Below, in pieces: positions 48,342 through 56,942 of a stretch of 64,000 nucleotides of DNA. The notes below the pieces were generated by a model that ran no database searches, was not told where the DNA came from, and was given only the letters and a program-made list of their open reading frames with translations. Numbering within the stretch: the first letter of the stretch is position 1; the number at the start of each line of letters is the position of its first letter. The stretch is from NCBI RefSeq assembly GCF_012027425.1, contig NZ_SNUE01000001.1, positions 361,025 through 425,024 on the forward strand, read 5' to 3'. The translations under genes and the position numbers were made by a program. The stretch comes from Thermococcus sp. MV5. Lineage in GTDB: Archaea; Methanobacteriota_B; Thermococci; Thermococcales; Thermococcaceae.

Positions 48342-49507
48342 TTTTTACTCCTCCTTACTACCTTAAGAATTATGAGACTTAGGAGGGATAAAAAGGTTAG
48401 GATCGGAAGGAAGAGGAATATTCTCCCATACCCCTCAAGCTCTGCAACGTACCCCAAAATTAAGGGGCCTGAAAGATAACCAAGATCAAAGAACATTGTA
48501 TAAACACTTGATCCCATTCCACGTATATTTTTAGGTAGATTTGCTAAAGCCAGCATCTGCAGAGAAGGAACCGTTAGACCAAACCCTGCTCCAAGGACAA
48601 TAGCACTTAGATATGCCTTAGGGGGTAGTAGATACGAAAGCAAGGCCAAATATGCTGAAGTTATTAAAATAATTCCTATCGAAGCCACTGGGACAGGACC
48701 TCTCTTATCAGCTTCTCTGCCCCCAAAAACCCTTGTTAAGAGACTAAAACCACCCATAATACTAGCATAGATACCAAAAACGCTTGTCCCAAGACCTGAA
48801 ATTTTGTAATATGCAGGAAGGAATGTGTACATCCCACTATATGCAAAAACCATGAAAAGGAGTGAAAAAGACGCAAAAATGAATGGAGCTGTTATTAAAT
48901 CTCTGTAAGATCCTTTGATTTCCTCCTGCTCTCTTACCTCTACTTTAGTTCTAACCTCTCTATACGCCTTTAGAACAAACAAAAAACCGACTAAAGAAAT
49001 GATGATGGTAAATAAAAACGCTGACTGGAACCCAAGATAATCAGCCATAAACCCTCCTAATGCAGGACCTATAAGTTGGCTTATAGAAAACATTGTTCCT
49101 CTCCATCCCAATGTCTCTCCCACCCTGCCCTTAGGTGCAAGGTCTATGGCTGTTGAGAGAGATGAGGGAAAGAAAAACGCGGCTGCCATTCCATGAACTG
49201 CTCGCCCCACAGCGAAAATTACCAAGCTTTTCATGAAAAAAGAGAGCACATAAAATACACCCGCTAACGCTCCAAATAGAGTACCAAACATCATGACCTC
49301 AAAACTCTTTCCCCTATCTCCTAGAATTCCCCCTATTGGTTTTAAGACAAAAGCAAAAATCGATGAGACAGAAGCCACAGTTCCTACAACAAAGGGAGTT
49401 GCCCCAAGTTGAATAGCAAGCGGGGAAATTAGAGGGGCTACTACGATATATCCCAAGAAGAAGAAAAATGTCGAAAAGTGGAGAAGCCAAAGATCTTTTC
49501 TTTCCAT
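48338..49507 (-). CDS. Major facilitator superfamily transporter
   Basis: The 389-residue protein has about twelve membrane segments. An MFS motif appears as GGILGDRGKSFE near residue 58, with GRAVHGMAAAFFFPSSLSTA (near 100) and LGWRGTMFSISQLIGPALGGF. It resembles drug- or metabolite-efflux MFS proteins. It overlaps the radical-SAM gene by 4 bp and may be co-expressed with it. The substrate is unknown. Confidence 0.85.
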   Translation of the reverse strand: MERKDLWLLHFSTFFFFLGYIVVAPLISPLAIQLGATPFVVGTVASVSSIFAFVLKPIGGILGDRGKSFEVMMFGTLFGALAGVFYVLSFFMKSLVIFAVGRAVHGMAAAFFFPSSLSTAIDLAPKGRVGETLGWRGTMFSISQLIGPALGGFMADYLGFQSAFLFTIIISLVGFLFVLKAYREVRTKVEVREQEEIKGSYRDLITAPFIFASFSLLFMVFAYSGMYTFLPAYYKISGLGTSVFGIYASIMGGFSLLTRVFGGREADKRGPVPVASIGIILITSAYLALLSYLLPPKAYLSAIVLGAGFGLTVPSLQMLALANLPKNIRGMGSSVYTMFFDLGYLSGPLILGYVAELEGYGRIFLFLPILTFLSLLSLIILKVVRRSKK

Positions 49508-49518
49508 GGCTCTATCTC

Positions 49519-50436
49519 CTAAATATCAGCAATTGGCTTTTTCATACCCTCTCTCAGATATGCAACACTCATATGTTTTGTATTTCTCGCAAAACCTATG
49601 TCACCATTTCTATCAACCATTATTATTCCCATATTATCATTTCCAAAATGCTGAGTAGCTAGCTCAATGGCAGCTTCACTAGCTTTTTGAGCATCCATAC
49701 CAGATTTAACAAAATCTGTTGCTGTTTTAGCCAGGAGCAATTTCATAGCGACTTCTCCAAGACCAGTGCATGAAGCTCCCGCAAATTCGTTAGCATAGGT
49801 TCCACTTCCAATTATTGGGGTATCACCAACTCTCCCAAACATTTTTAGGAATACTCCTCCTGTTGATGTGCCAGCCACAATTTCTTCTCCGTCAAATGCT
49901 ACAGCCCCTACTGTGCTTCTAAGAAGTTCAGGATATTCCCTTATCAGCTCACTTATTCTTTTCCAATGGGGTATAGAGGCTTCTTTGAGAAGTTTCTCTT
50001 TGAGTTTTTTCCATTGTTCAAGTCTTTCTTCTGTTATTGGGTTATACTCCTCAAACCCTACCAAACGAGCAAATCTGACGGCCCCCTCTCCCACAAGGAG
50101 TACATGATCTGTTTTTTCCATAACCTTTCTTGCGACACTTATTGGATTTTTAATGCCCCATACACCAGCTACAGCTCCTGCTTCCAGATTAGAGCCCATA
50201 ATAGCTGCATCCATCTCAACTTTACCATCCAAAGTTAAAACACTACCAGTTCCTGCATTAAAGATAGGATTGTCCTCCAATACTTTAACCGCCTCCTCAA
50301 CTGCATCAAGAGCCGAACCTCTTTTTAATTCTTTCCAACCTGCTAAAACAGCCTCTCTTACCCCTTCAAGAATCTTTGGAATTCTCTCTTCATTTCTTAT
50401 TGTACCTGCTCCACCATGAACAATAATCGCTTTCAT
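49519..50436 (-). CDS. Plant-type asparaginase/isoaspartyl aminopeptidase (Ntn hydrolase)
   Basis: The 305-residue precursor starts MKAIIVHGGAGTIRNEERIP. The self-cleavage site is before Thr175 in RSTVGAVAFD, which becomes the N-terminal nucleophile of the beta chain. The substrate motif AGTSTGG and a later GSGTYA follow. It removes isoaspartyl residues from peptides and hydrolyses asparagine, useful against protein damage at high temperature. The ATG at 50436 follows GGTGG; the frame to 50478 lacks support. Confidence 0.93.
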   Translation of the reverse strand: MKAIIVHGGAGTIRNEERIPKILEGVREAVLAGWKELKRGSALDAVEEAVKVLEDNPIFNAGTGSVLTLDGKVEMDAAIMGSNLEAGAVAGVWGIKNPISVARKVMEKTDHVLLVGEGAVRFARLVGFEEYNPITEERLEQWKKLKEKLLKEASIPHWKRISELIREYPELLRSTVGAVAFDGEEIVAGTSTGGVFLKMFGRVGDTPIIGSGTYANEFAGASCTGLGEVAMKLLLAKTATDFVKSGMDAQKASEAAIELATQHFGNDNMGIIMVDRNGDIGFARNTKHMSVAYLREGMKKPIADI

Positions 50437-50524
50437 GAATGCCACCATCAATTGATGTCTTCGAAAGGTTAAAAGCATTATGGAAACGGAAAGAGAGTAG
50501 CCTTAATACTCATATAGCACTTCA

Positions 50525-51440
50525 TTAGCTTAGACTCATGTTGATTATGGTTTCTCCTATATTTTCGAGATACTCGAGTATCCTACGATAGCTATCCATG
50601 GCCAATGACTTCCTATAATCCATTGACTTTATATGTTCCTTTAATTCAAGCATTATTGCATCGATCTTCTTTAGGTCTTTTCTAATCATCTGACTCATCA
50701 CTTTTTGGATTATCTCTTTTAAGTATGCAATATTAAGATCTGGATCAAAATTCTCAGCAATCCGCACCATATGATCCCCTATTCTTTCAATATTACGAAC
50801 TATAAACAAGTACTCCAAGAAGGTCAAAGTTTCGTTTAATTAGCCCTCCATCCTTAACTATGCTTCCTCCAGAGAGAATCTTATTCACTGCCCTTAAAGT
50901 TAGAAAGTAAAAGCGGTCAAGCTCATTTTCTAGTCCATTTATATCTCTAAGCACTTCTTTTTTCTCGAACTCGCTTATAAGTGTCAAATCCTCAACCATA
51001 GAAATTAAAATTGAAGTTAGTCTTTCTATGATCTCTTTCAGGTTCACCTCTTCATCAGCGAGCAAGCTTTTACTTGTAATTCTAAGTGGTTCTTCTAAGA
51101 TTATCTCTAACCCTGGAAGGTTTTGAATTGTTTGGCGTATTTTTACCTTATATATGGGCATGTCTTCCGTAAACTTCACATCTATAATATCATAGCCCTG
51201 GATATAAGCAGAAATCAATAACCTAACAGCCATATCTGGAGAAATTTCTTTAGAAATTAAGAGTTCTCTACTTTCGCTTATTTCCTTAGGTTCCTTGGGA
51301 AATATCAAAAGAGAGCCATCTGGGTTTATCGTTATTGGGACAACATCCCCCTGTTTTAAATTATTCTCTCTAACCCATTTTTTTGGAAGTGAAATTATGT
51401 ATGAACTTCTCCCCGTGAATTGTATCTTTCTAAACTCCAT
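50525..51440 (-). pseudogene. PhoU-family regulator with N-terminal AbrB-like domain, single frameshift
   Basis: The first frame (50793-51440) gives an AbrB/SpoVT-like N-terminus (EFRKIQFTGRSSYIISLPKKW) and the first part of a PhoU helical domain, ending at LLGVLVYSS. The other frame (50525 to about 50827) continues with LEYLFIVRNIERIGDHMVRI and IGETIINMSLS, the normal PhoU C-terminus. Removing one T from a T3 run (AAA at 50826-50828 on the plus strand) joins RN directly to LTFLEYLF and yields a typical protein of about 305 residues. PhoU/AbrB proteins regulate phosphate uptake in archaea. The defect may be a sequencing error. The ATG at 51440 follows AGGTGG. Confidence 0.85.
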
Positions 51441-51494
51441 ATATACCACCTGATCTATATAGAGAATTGTTCAGAATATAAATATTATGATAAT

Positions 51495-52868
51495 CTATTC
51501 TTCATCTATAATCCTCTTCATCCATGTTCCCCGCAAAAACCATGCAAAACCAAAAAGCCCAGCTATAACATTACTAAGCCCCATACCTAGGAAAACTCCT
51601 ACCGAGGATCCAATGATAATATAACCAAGAAAATAACTTAGAGGTATTCTTAAGCCCCAAAGTCTCAGGATTCCAAGCATCATGCTCTTCTTTGTATGTC
51701 CTGAGGCTCTAAAAACGTTATTAACTACAACAAAGAGACCGTTGAAAAATGGAACCGATGTTAAAAAGTATCTCCAGACAATTGCACTTTCTTCCACAAC
51801 TGCTTTGTCATCTAAAAAAACTCTAAAAATCGGTACCCTCAATACTCCAATAACAACAACAGCCATAGTCGCTATAGTGGCGTTTACTATCATTGTTCTC
51901 TCAGCAATCCTTTTGGCCCTCTCATAGTTCTCAGCGCCAACATTTTGAGCTATCATAGTTCCCATCGCCATGCTTATCCCTCTAGAGATACTCGTGAGAA
52001 AATTTACAAGGCGGGTTGTAATTGTATAAGCGGCGTATGTAACATCACCAAAACCAAAGATTATACGGGTTAAGATAACAAATCCAAAACTGTTCGCAGA
52101 TTGGCCAATTCCGGAGGGAAGGCCCACTCTAAAAATTTTCTTATAAAAGACAAAATCAGGTCTCAAAGAAGCAAAAGTAAGGTGTAAACCAGCTTTTCCT
52201 GTGAAAAGAAGGTATGTGCCAATTATTGATCCCAAAGTATTTGAAAAGACCGTAGCTATTGCGGCTCCAGCCACTCCCAGTCTAGGAACACCAAAAAACC
52301 CAAATATTAAAATTGGATCAAGAATAACGTTAAGCAACACTGTGAAGATGTTTATCTTAACTGGGGTTTTTGTGTCCCCCGTAGCCCTCATAAGGGCACT
52401 AAACGCAAATCCTATAAACGAAAACGGCAAACCCAAAAAGATTATCCTAACATAAGTTAAGGCATATGGATAGACATTGGAAGTAACCTTCATGAATTCC
52501 AAAGCCTTGGGTGTGATAAGAAACCCTACAACGGCAGTTAAAGAAGCAAAAAATAGAACCAGAGAATACAATGCCCCAGCAGCATTGTTGGCTTTTTGAT
52601 ACTTTTTCGCTCCTATATACTGTCCTACAATAGCAAATCCTGCAACAGCAAATCCTTGTCCTAGATTTACAAGAGTTCCAATAAGAGGCCAAGAAACTCC
52701 TGGAGCTGATAATGCCTCTCTCCCGATTTTTCCAAGCCAAAAAGTGTCAGTTATGTTATAGAGCACATGAATAAGGTTGTTGATTATCAATGGATAAGCT
52801 AGTCTGAAAAGTGTCTTTTCTATATTGCCCTCTAGAATTTCTGCCCGCATCTGGTCTACCTTTACCAT
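51495..52868 (-). CDS. MATE-family multidrug efflux transporter (paralogue 1)
   Basis: The 457-residue protein has about twelve membrane segments and the MATE features LAYPLIINNLIHVLYNITDTFWLG at the N-terminus, RATGDTKTPV after the fifth to sixth helix and MIAQNVGAENYERAKR in the second half. It would export cationic compounds with a Na+ or H+ gradient. No ribosome-binding site is visible before the ATG. A TATA box lies about 27 bp upstream (52891-52901), so a leaderless transcript is likely. It is a close paralogue of the next gene. Confidence 0.9.
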   Translation of the reverse strand: MVKVDQMRAEILEGNIEKTLFRLAYPLIINNLIHVLYNITDTFWLGKIGREALSAPGVSWPLIGTLVNLGQGFAVAGFAIVGQYIGAKKYQKANNAAGALYSLVLFFASLTAVVGFLITPKALEFMKVTSNVYPYALTYVRIIFLGLPFSFIGFAFSALMRATGDTKTPVKINIFTVLLNVILDPILIFGFFGVPRLGVAGAAIATVFSNTLGSIIGTYLLFTGKAGLHLTFASLRPDFVFYKKIFRVGLPSGIGQSANSFGFVILTRIIFGFGDVTYAAYTITTRLVNFLTSISRGISMAMGTMIAQNVGAENYERAKRIAERTMIVNATIATMAVVVIGVLRVPIFRVFLDDKAVVEESAIVWRYFLTSVPFFNGLFVVVNNVFRASGHTKKSMMLGILRLWGLRIPLSYFLGYIIIGSSVGVFLGMGLSNVIAGLFGFAWFLRGTWMKRIIDEE

Positions 52869-52890
52869 ATTAAATACTTATCGAAGCGTT

Positions 52891-52901
52891 AATATATAAA
52901 C
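52891..52901 (-). promoter_or_regulatory. TATA box for a leaderless MATE-1 mRNA
   Basis: The minus strand has GTTTATATATTAAC centred about 27 bp before the ATG at 52868, within the 33-bp gap between the two MATE genes. With archaeal spacing, transcription would start at the ATG. This suggests that MATE-1 is expressed independently of MATE-2. Confidence 0.5.
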
Positions 52902-54284
52902 TTAATGGTCTATTATCCTTCTCATCCAAGAACCTCTCAAGAACCACACAAACCCAATTACAGCAGCCAGCACATTGCTTAACCCCATTCCAAGCCATAC
53001 TCCTATTGTATCTGCGGTGAATTTCCCAAGAGAGTAAGCTAAAGGTATTCTAAGCATCCACAGTCTTAACATACCTAAAATCATGCTCTTCTTCGTATGC
53101 CCTGAGCTCTGGAAAACATTGCTTACGGCAGCAAAAATTCCAAAAAATGGTAAAGAGAATGCAAAATACCTCACAAATTTAACACTCTCATTTAATACTC
53201 TTTCATCTTTAATAAAGAAGCCAAATATCTGGGCTCTAAATACCACTACTATTATCGTTCCAATTCCCAGTACGACTAAATTGGTGAGCATGGCTCTCTC
53301 AGCGATCTTTTTTGCCCTCTCATAGTTCTCAGCGCCAACATTCTGCCCTACCATTGTCCCCATTGCTTGACTTATTCCATTCGCTATGGCGAACATAAAA
53401 TTCGTAAGTCTGTTTCCTATTGTATATGTAGCAAAAGCAACAGTTCCGTAGATGTAAATTATTCTCGTGAGGACTACAAATCCAAAAGCGTCTGTAGAGA
53501 ACCCCACACTTGAAGGCAAACCGACTCTAAAAATGCGTTCATAAAAGCTCCATTCAGGCTTGAGGTTCTCAAGTGTCAAATGTATCCCCACCCTCCCTTT
53601 GAAGAGTAAATACCCTCCAATCAATGAACCAACACTATTTGAGAACATCGTAGCAACAGCAGCCCCTATAACCCCCAATTTTGGAAATCCCAGCCATCCA
53701 AAGATAAGGAGAGGATCAAGAATAATGTTAAGGAAAACTGTAAACATGTTAATTTTTACCGGTGTTTTTGTATCCCCTACTGCTCTCAAGAGAAAGTTGA
53801 AGGCAAATAATGTAAAAGAGAAGGGTATTCCAATAAAAATTATTCTAATATAACTAAGAGCATAGGGATAAACTTCTGGTGTAACCTTCATAAACTTGAG
53901 TGCAAAAGGCGCTATAATTAAACCAAATATAGCTACAAACGCTGAGAAAAACATCATAAGTGAGTATAGAGCACCAGCAGCCCGATTAGCTTTTTCATAA
54001 TCTTTTGCTCCAACATACTGGCTTACAAAGGCAAACCCAGCAGTAGTAAATCCCATTCCAATACTCATGAAAAACCACACAAGAGGCCAAGAAGTCCCTG
54101 GAGCAGAAAGTTCTTCTGTACCAAGTCTACCAAGCCAGAACGTATCAGTTAAGTTGTAAAGAACTTGAACCATGTTATTAATTATCAATGGATAGGCTAA
54201 CTTAAGCATAATTCTCTCTATGTTCCCCTCCACGATTTCCTGTCGCATTGCTTGGAGTTTCTCCCCATCCAATGTCTCCACCAA
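52902..54284 (-). CDS. MATE-family multidrug efflux transporter (paralogue 2)
   Basis: The 460-residue protein is alignable with paralogue 1 throughout (LAYPLIINNMVQVLYNLTDTFWLG, RAVGDTKTPVKINMFTV, MVGQNVGAENYERAKK). The start is uncertain. TTG at 54284 or GTG at 54281 gives the full form, and an ATG 12 codons downstream gives a version matching the shorter tail of paralogue 1. A TTTTTATAATAAC element around 54365-54378 may be the promoter. The tandem pair points to a local duplication. Confidence 0.88.
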   Translation of the reverse strand: MVETLDGEKLQAMRQEIVEGNIERIMLKLAYPLIINNMVQVLYNLTDTFWLGRLGTEELSAPGTSWPLVWFFMSIGMGFTTAGFAFVSQYVGAKDYEKANRAAGALYSLMMFFSAFVAIFGLIIAPFALKFMKVTPEVYPYALSYIRIIFIGIPFSFTLFAFNFLLRAVGDTKTPVKINMFTVFLNIILDPLLIFGWLGFPKLGVIGAAVATMFSNSVGSLIGGYLLFKGRVGIHLTLENLKPEWSFYERIFRVGLPSSVGFSTDAFGFVVLTRIIYIYGTVAFATYTIGNRLTNFMFAIANGISQAMGTMVGQNVGAENYERAKKIAERAMLTNLVVLGIGTIIVVVFRAQIFGFFIKDERVLNESVKFVRYFAFSLPFFGIFAAVSNVFQSSGHTKKSMILGMLRLWMLRIPLAYSLGKFTADTIGVWLGMGLSNVLAAVIGFVWFLRGSWMRRIIDH

Positions 54285-54453
54285 CTGAGGATTTGATAAT
54301 CATTTACTATATTCTGTTCTTTCAAAATTGCACATATGGGGGTAATTAAATGAAAATCGAAACGTTATTATAAAAAGCTTATCATGGATAAATTATCCGC
54401 AAAAGAGCATTAAAATCCAAAACAAACAATTAAGAGAAAAGAAATTAAAGAGC

Positions 54454-56820
54454 TCAGAATTCGAGCTCTTCTTCCTTGTATATCTGCTTTCTGGCAGCTT
54501 CAAGCATCATTCTTTGCTCTTCTCTTGCAACTACTTTCCTTATAAGCTCAACTGCATCTGGGTTGGCTGAGAGGCTGTCAATACCAAGTCTAACGAGGAT
54601 CTTTGCCATCTTTGGATCGCTGGCTGCTTGTCCACAAATGCTTGTCTCCACACCATATTTCTTACATACCTTGATAACATGCTTGATAAGCTTGAGGACT
54701 GCTGGGTGGGTCTCGTCGTAAAGTTTGAATACTCTCTCGTTGTCTCTGTCTATTGCAAGTGTGTATTGAGTAAGATCGTTTGTACCAAAGCTGATAAAGT
54801 CAATGCCCTCTTTACAGAGGTCTTCGATAATGAGAGCTGATGCTGGTGTCTCGACCATGACACCAAACTCAATATCCTTGTGTGGTTCAAGACCGACTTC
54901 CCTTGCGATTCTCTTTGCTTCTCTTACTTGCTCAACGTGGCTGACAAGTGGAAGCATTACTCCTATATTATCATAACCTTCCTCAACGAGCCTCTTGATA
55001 GCTTTGAACTCAGCCTTAAGGAGCTCTGGCTGGTCAAGGCCTCTCCTAATGCCTCTCCATCCAAGCATTGGATTTCTTTCTTCTGGCTCGTCCTCTCCAC
55101 CAGGAAGTTCTCTGAACTCATTAGTTGGAGCATCAAGAGTCCTGTACCAAACCCTTCTTGGGTAGAATGCCGTAACCACTGTTCTAATACCCTCAACTAG
55201 TTTTTCAATGAGTTCCTCTTCTTTACCCTCGTTGATGAACTTGATTGGATGTGCACCGATACCGAGAATCATGTGCTCGGCTCTAAGCAATCCAACTCCA
55301 TCAGCACCAGTTGCAGCAGCTCTTTCTGCAACTTCAGGCATTGAAACGTTTGCTTTAACTTCTGTTGCTGTGACAAGTGGAGCTCCAGCCACTACAACTT
55401 GGCCAGCTGCTTTTTCTTCTTCTTTCTCTTTAACAAGGCTCTTAACGATACCCTCGTAAACGACACCTCTTGTACCATCAACTGTTATCATCATTCCATC
55501 CTTGAGAACCTTTGTAGCTTCCTTAGTACCAACGACAGCTGGAATACCAAGTTCTCTTGAAACAATGGCGGCGTGGCATGTTCTTCCACCCTCGTCAGTA
55601 ACGATGGCTGCAGCCCTCTTCATTGCTGGAACCATATCAGGGTTTGTCATTGTGGTAACAAGGATGTCTCCTTCCTTAACTTTGTCAATTTCATTAGCTT
55701 CAAATATGATAACAACTTTACCTGCACCAATTCCTGGTGATGCTCCAAGACCCTTAAGAAGAACCTTCATTTCTTCAGTCATTTCAGCTTCCTCCGTTTT
55801 GACTTCCTCTTTTAATGTTGTAACAGGCCTTGACTGGACAATATAAAGCTTGCCATCATCCTTATCATAGGCCCATTCAATGTCTTGTGGCCATCCATAG
55901 TGTTCCTCAATCTTGGCACCTATTTGAGCAACTTCAATTATTTGGTCATCTGTAAGTACTTGCTTCTCAACATACTCTGGACCAAGGTACTCAGCAGTTG
56001 AAACTTTAACAGTTCCCTTGCCTGTCTCAGGGTCCCTGACAATCATTATCTCCTTCTTAGCAATGAATTTCTCCTTAATCTTCCATGTGCCCTTTTCAAC
56101 GATATACTCATCAGGGCTTACAGCACCACTAACCACTGCTTCACCAAGTCCCCATGCAGCATTTATCATTATCTCGCTTCTATCACTTGTGACAGGGTTT
56201 GCAGTGAACATAACACCGCTTGTCTCGCTGTTAACCATCTTTTGAACAACGGCACTCAAGTAAACCTTTGAGTGGTCAAATCCTTGTTTTGCTCTATAGA
56301 AAGTAGCTCTTGCAGTCCAAAGTGAAGCCCAGCATCTTTTAACCTTCTCCTTAACGTCATCAACACCAACAACATCAAGATATGTTTCCTGTTGACCTGC
56401 AAAAGAGGCCTCTGGAAGATCTTCAGCTGTAGCTGAGCTTCTAACAGCAACATAGACCTCTTCCTTACCAAATCTTTGTGAAAGCTCTTTATAAGCTTGT
56501 TCTATTTCTTTAGCTATCTCTTCAGGCATTTCCATTGAGATTATCTTCTCCCTAATCTTAGCAGTGTTCTCTTGGAGTTGTTTGCTGTCGTCAACATTTG
56601 TTTTGCTTACAACATCCATAATCCACTCTTGAAGAGTTCTTCCATCTTCAACCTTGACATTTTCAACAAAATACTTGTATGCCTCAGCTGTAACACAGAA
56701 TCCCGGTGGGACTGGTATTCCTGCGCTTGTCATTTCTCCAAGGTTTGCACCCTTCCCACCTACAAGTGGGACGTCTTCTTTTCTCAGTTCCTCAAACCAC
56801 TTTATGAATCTATATTCCAT
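54454..56820 (-). CDS. ppsA: Phosphoenolpyruvate synthase
   Basis: The 788-residue enzyme forms PEP from pyruvate and ATP. The N-terminal ATP-grasp-like domain includes LVGGKGANLGEM and VRSSATAEDLP. The phosphohistidine domain has GGRTCHAAIVSRE with His416. The C-terminal TIM barrel has SICGQAAS with Cys729 as proton donor. Thermococcales make it very abundantly, where it functions in gluconeogenesis or the pyruvate node of glycolysis. AAAGGAGGG precedes the ATG. Confidence 0.97.
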   Translation of the reverse strand: MEYRFIKWFEELRKEDVPLVGGKGANLGEMTSAGIPVPPGFCVTAEAYKYFVENVKVEDGRTLQEWIMDVVSKTNVDDSKQLQENTAKIREKIISMEMPEEIAKEIEQAYKELSQRFGKEEVYVAVRSSATAEDLPEASFAGQQETYLDVVGVDDVKEKVKRCWASLWTARATFYRAKQGFDHSKVYLSAVVQKMVNSETSGVMFTANPVTSDRSEIMINAAWGLGEAVVSGAVSPDEYIVEKGTWKIKEKFIAKKEIMIVRDPETGKGTVKVSTAEYLGPEYVEKQVLTDDQIIEVAQIGAKIEEHYGWPQDIEWAYDKDDGKLYIVQSRPVTTLKEEVKTEEAEMTEEMKVLLKGLGASPGIGAGKVVIIFEANEIDKVKEGDILVTTMTNPDMVPAMKRAAAIVTDEGGRTCHAAIVSRELGIPAVVGTKEATKVLKDGMMITVDGTRGVVYEGIVKSLVKEKEEEKAAGQVVVAGAPLVTATEVKANVSMPEVAERAAATGADGVGLLRAEHMILGIGAHPIKFINEGKEEELIEKLVEGIRTVVTAFYPRRVWYRTLDAPTNEFRELPGGEDEPEERNPMLGWRGIRRGLDQPELLKAEFKAIKRLVEEGYDNIGVMLPLVSHVEQVREAKRIAREVGLEPHKDIEFGVMVETPASALIIEDLCKEGIDFISFGTNDLTQYTLAIDRDNERVFKLYDETHPAVLKLIKHVIKVCKKYGVETSICGQAASDPKMAKILVRLGIDSLSANPDAVELIRKVVAREEQRMMLEAARKQIYKEEELEF

Positions 56821-56865
56821 CTCGATCCCTCCTTTTAGAATAACCGTGGGTGATATAGAGAGAGC

Positions 56866-56877
56866 CTATTTAAAATT
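56866..56877 (-). promoter_or_regulatory. ppsA TATA box
   Basis: The minus strand reads AATTTTAAATAGG about 50 bp before the ATG at 56820, giving an expected leader of about 25 nt that includes the strong ribosome-binding site. Confidence 0.5.
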
Positions 56878-56942
56878 AACTGTCCAAAAATGGCTTTTGA
56901 GTACATAAAATACTCTTCAAAACTACCAAAAGAAAGAGAATA

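Noticed and set aside
56839..56855. TATCAC...GTTATT on the minus strand resembling the Tgr/TGM glycolytic motif before ppsA
   Set aside because: Only one half-site is good, and the position downstream of the TATA box does not fit activation of a gluconeogenic gene.
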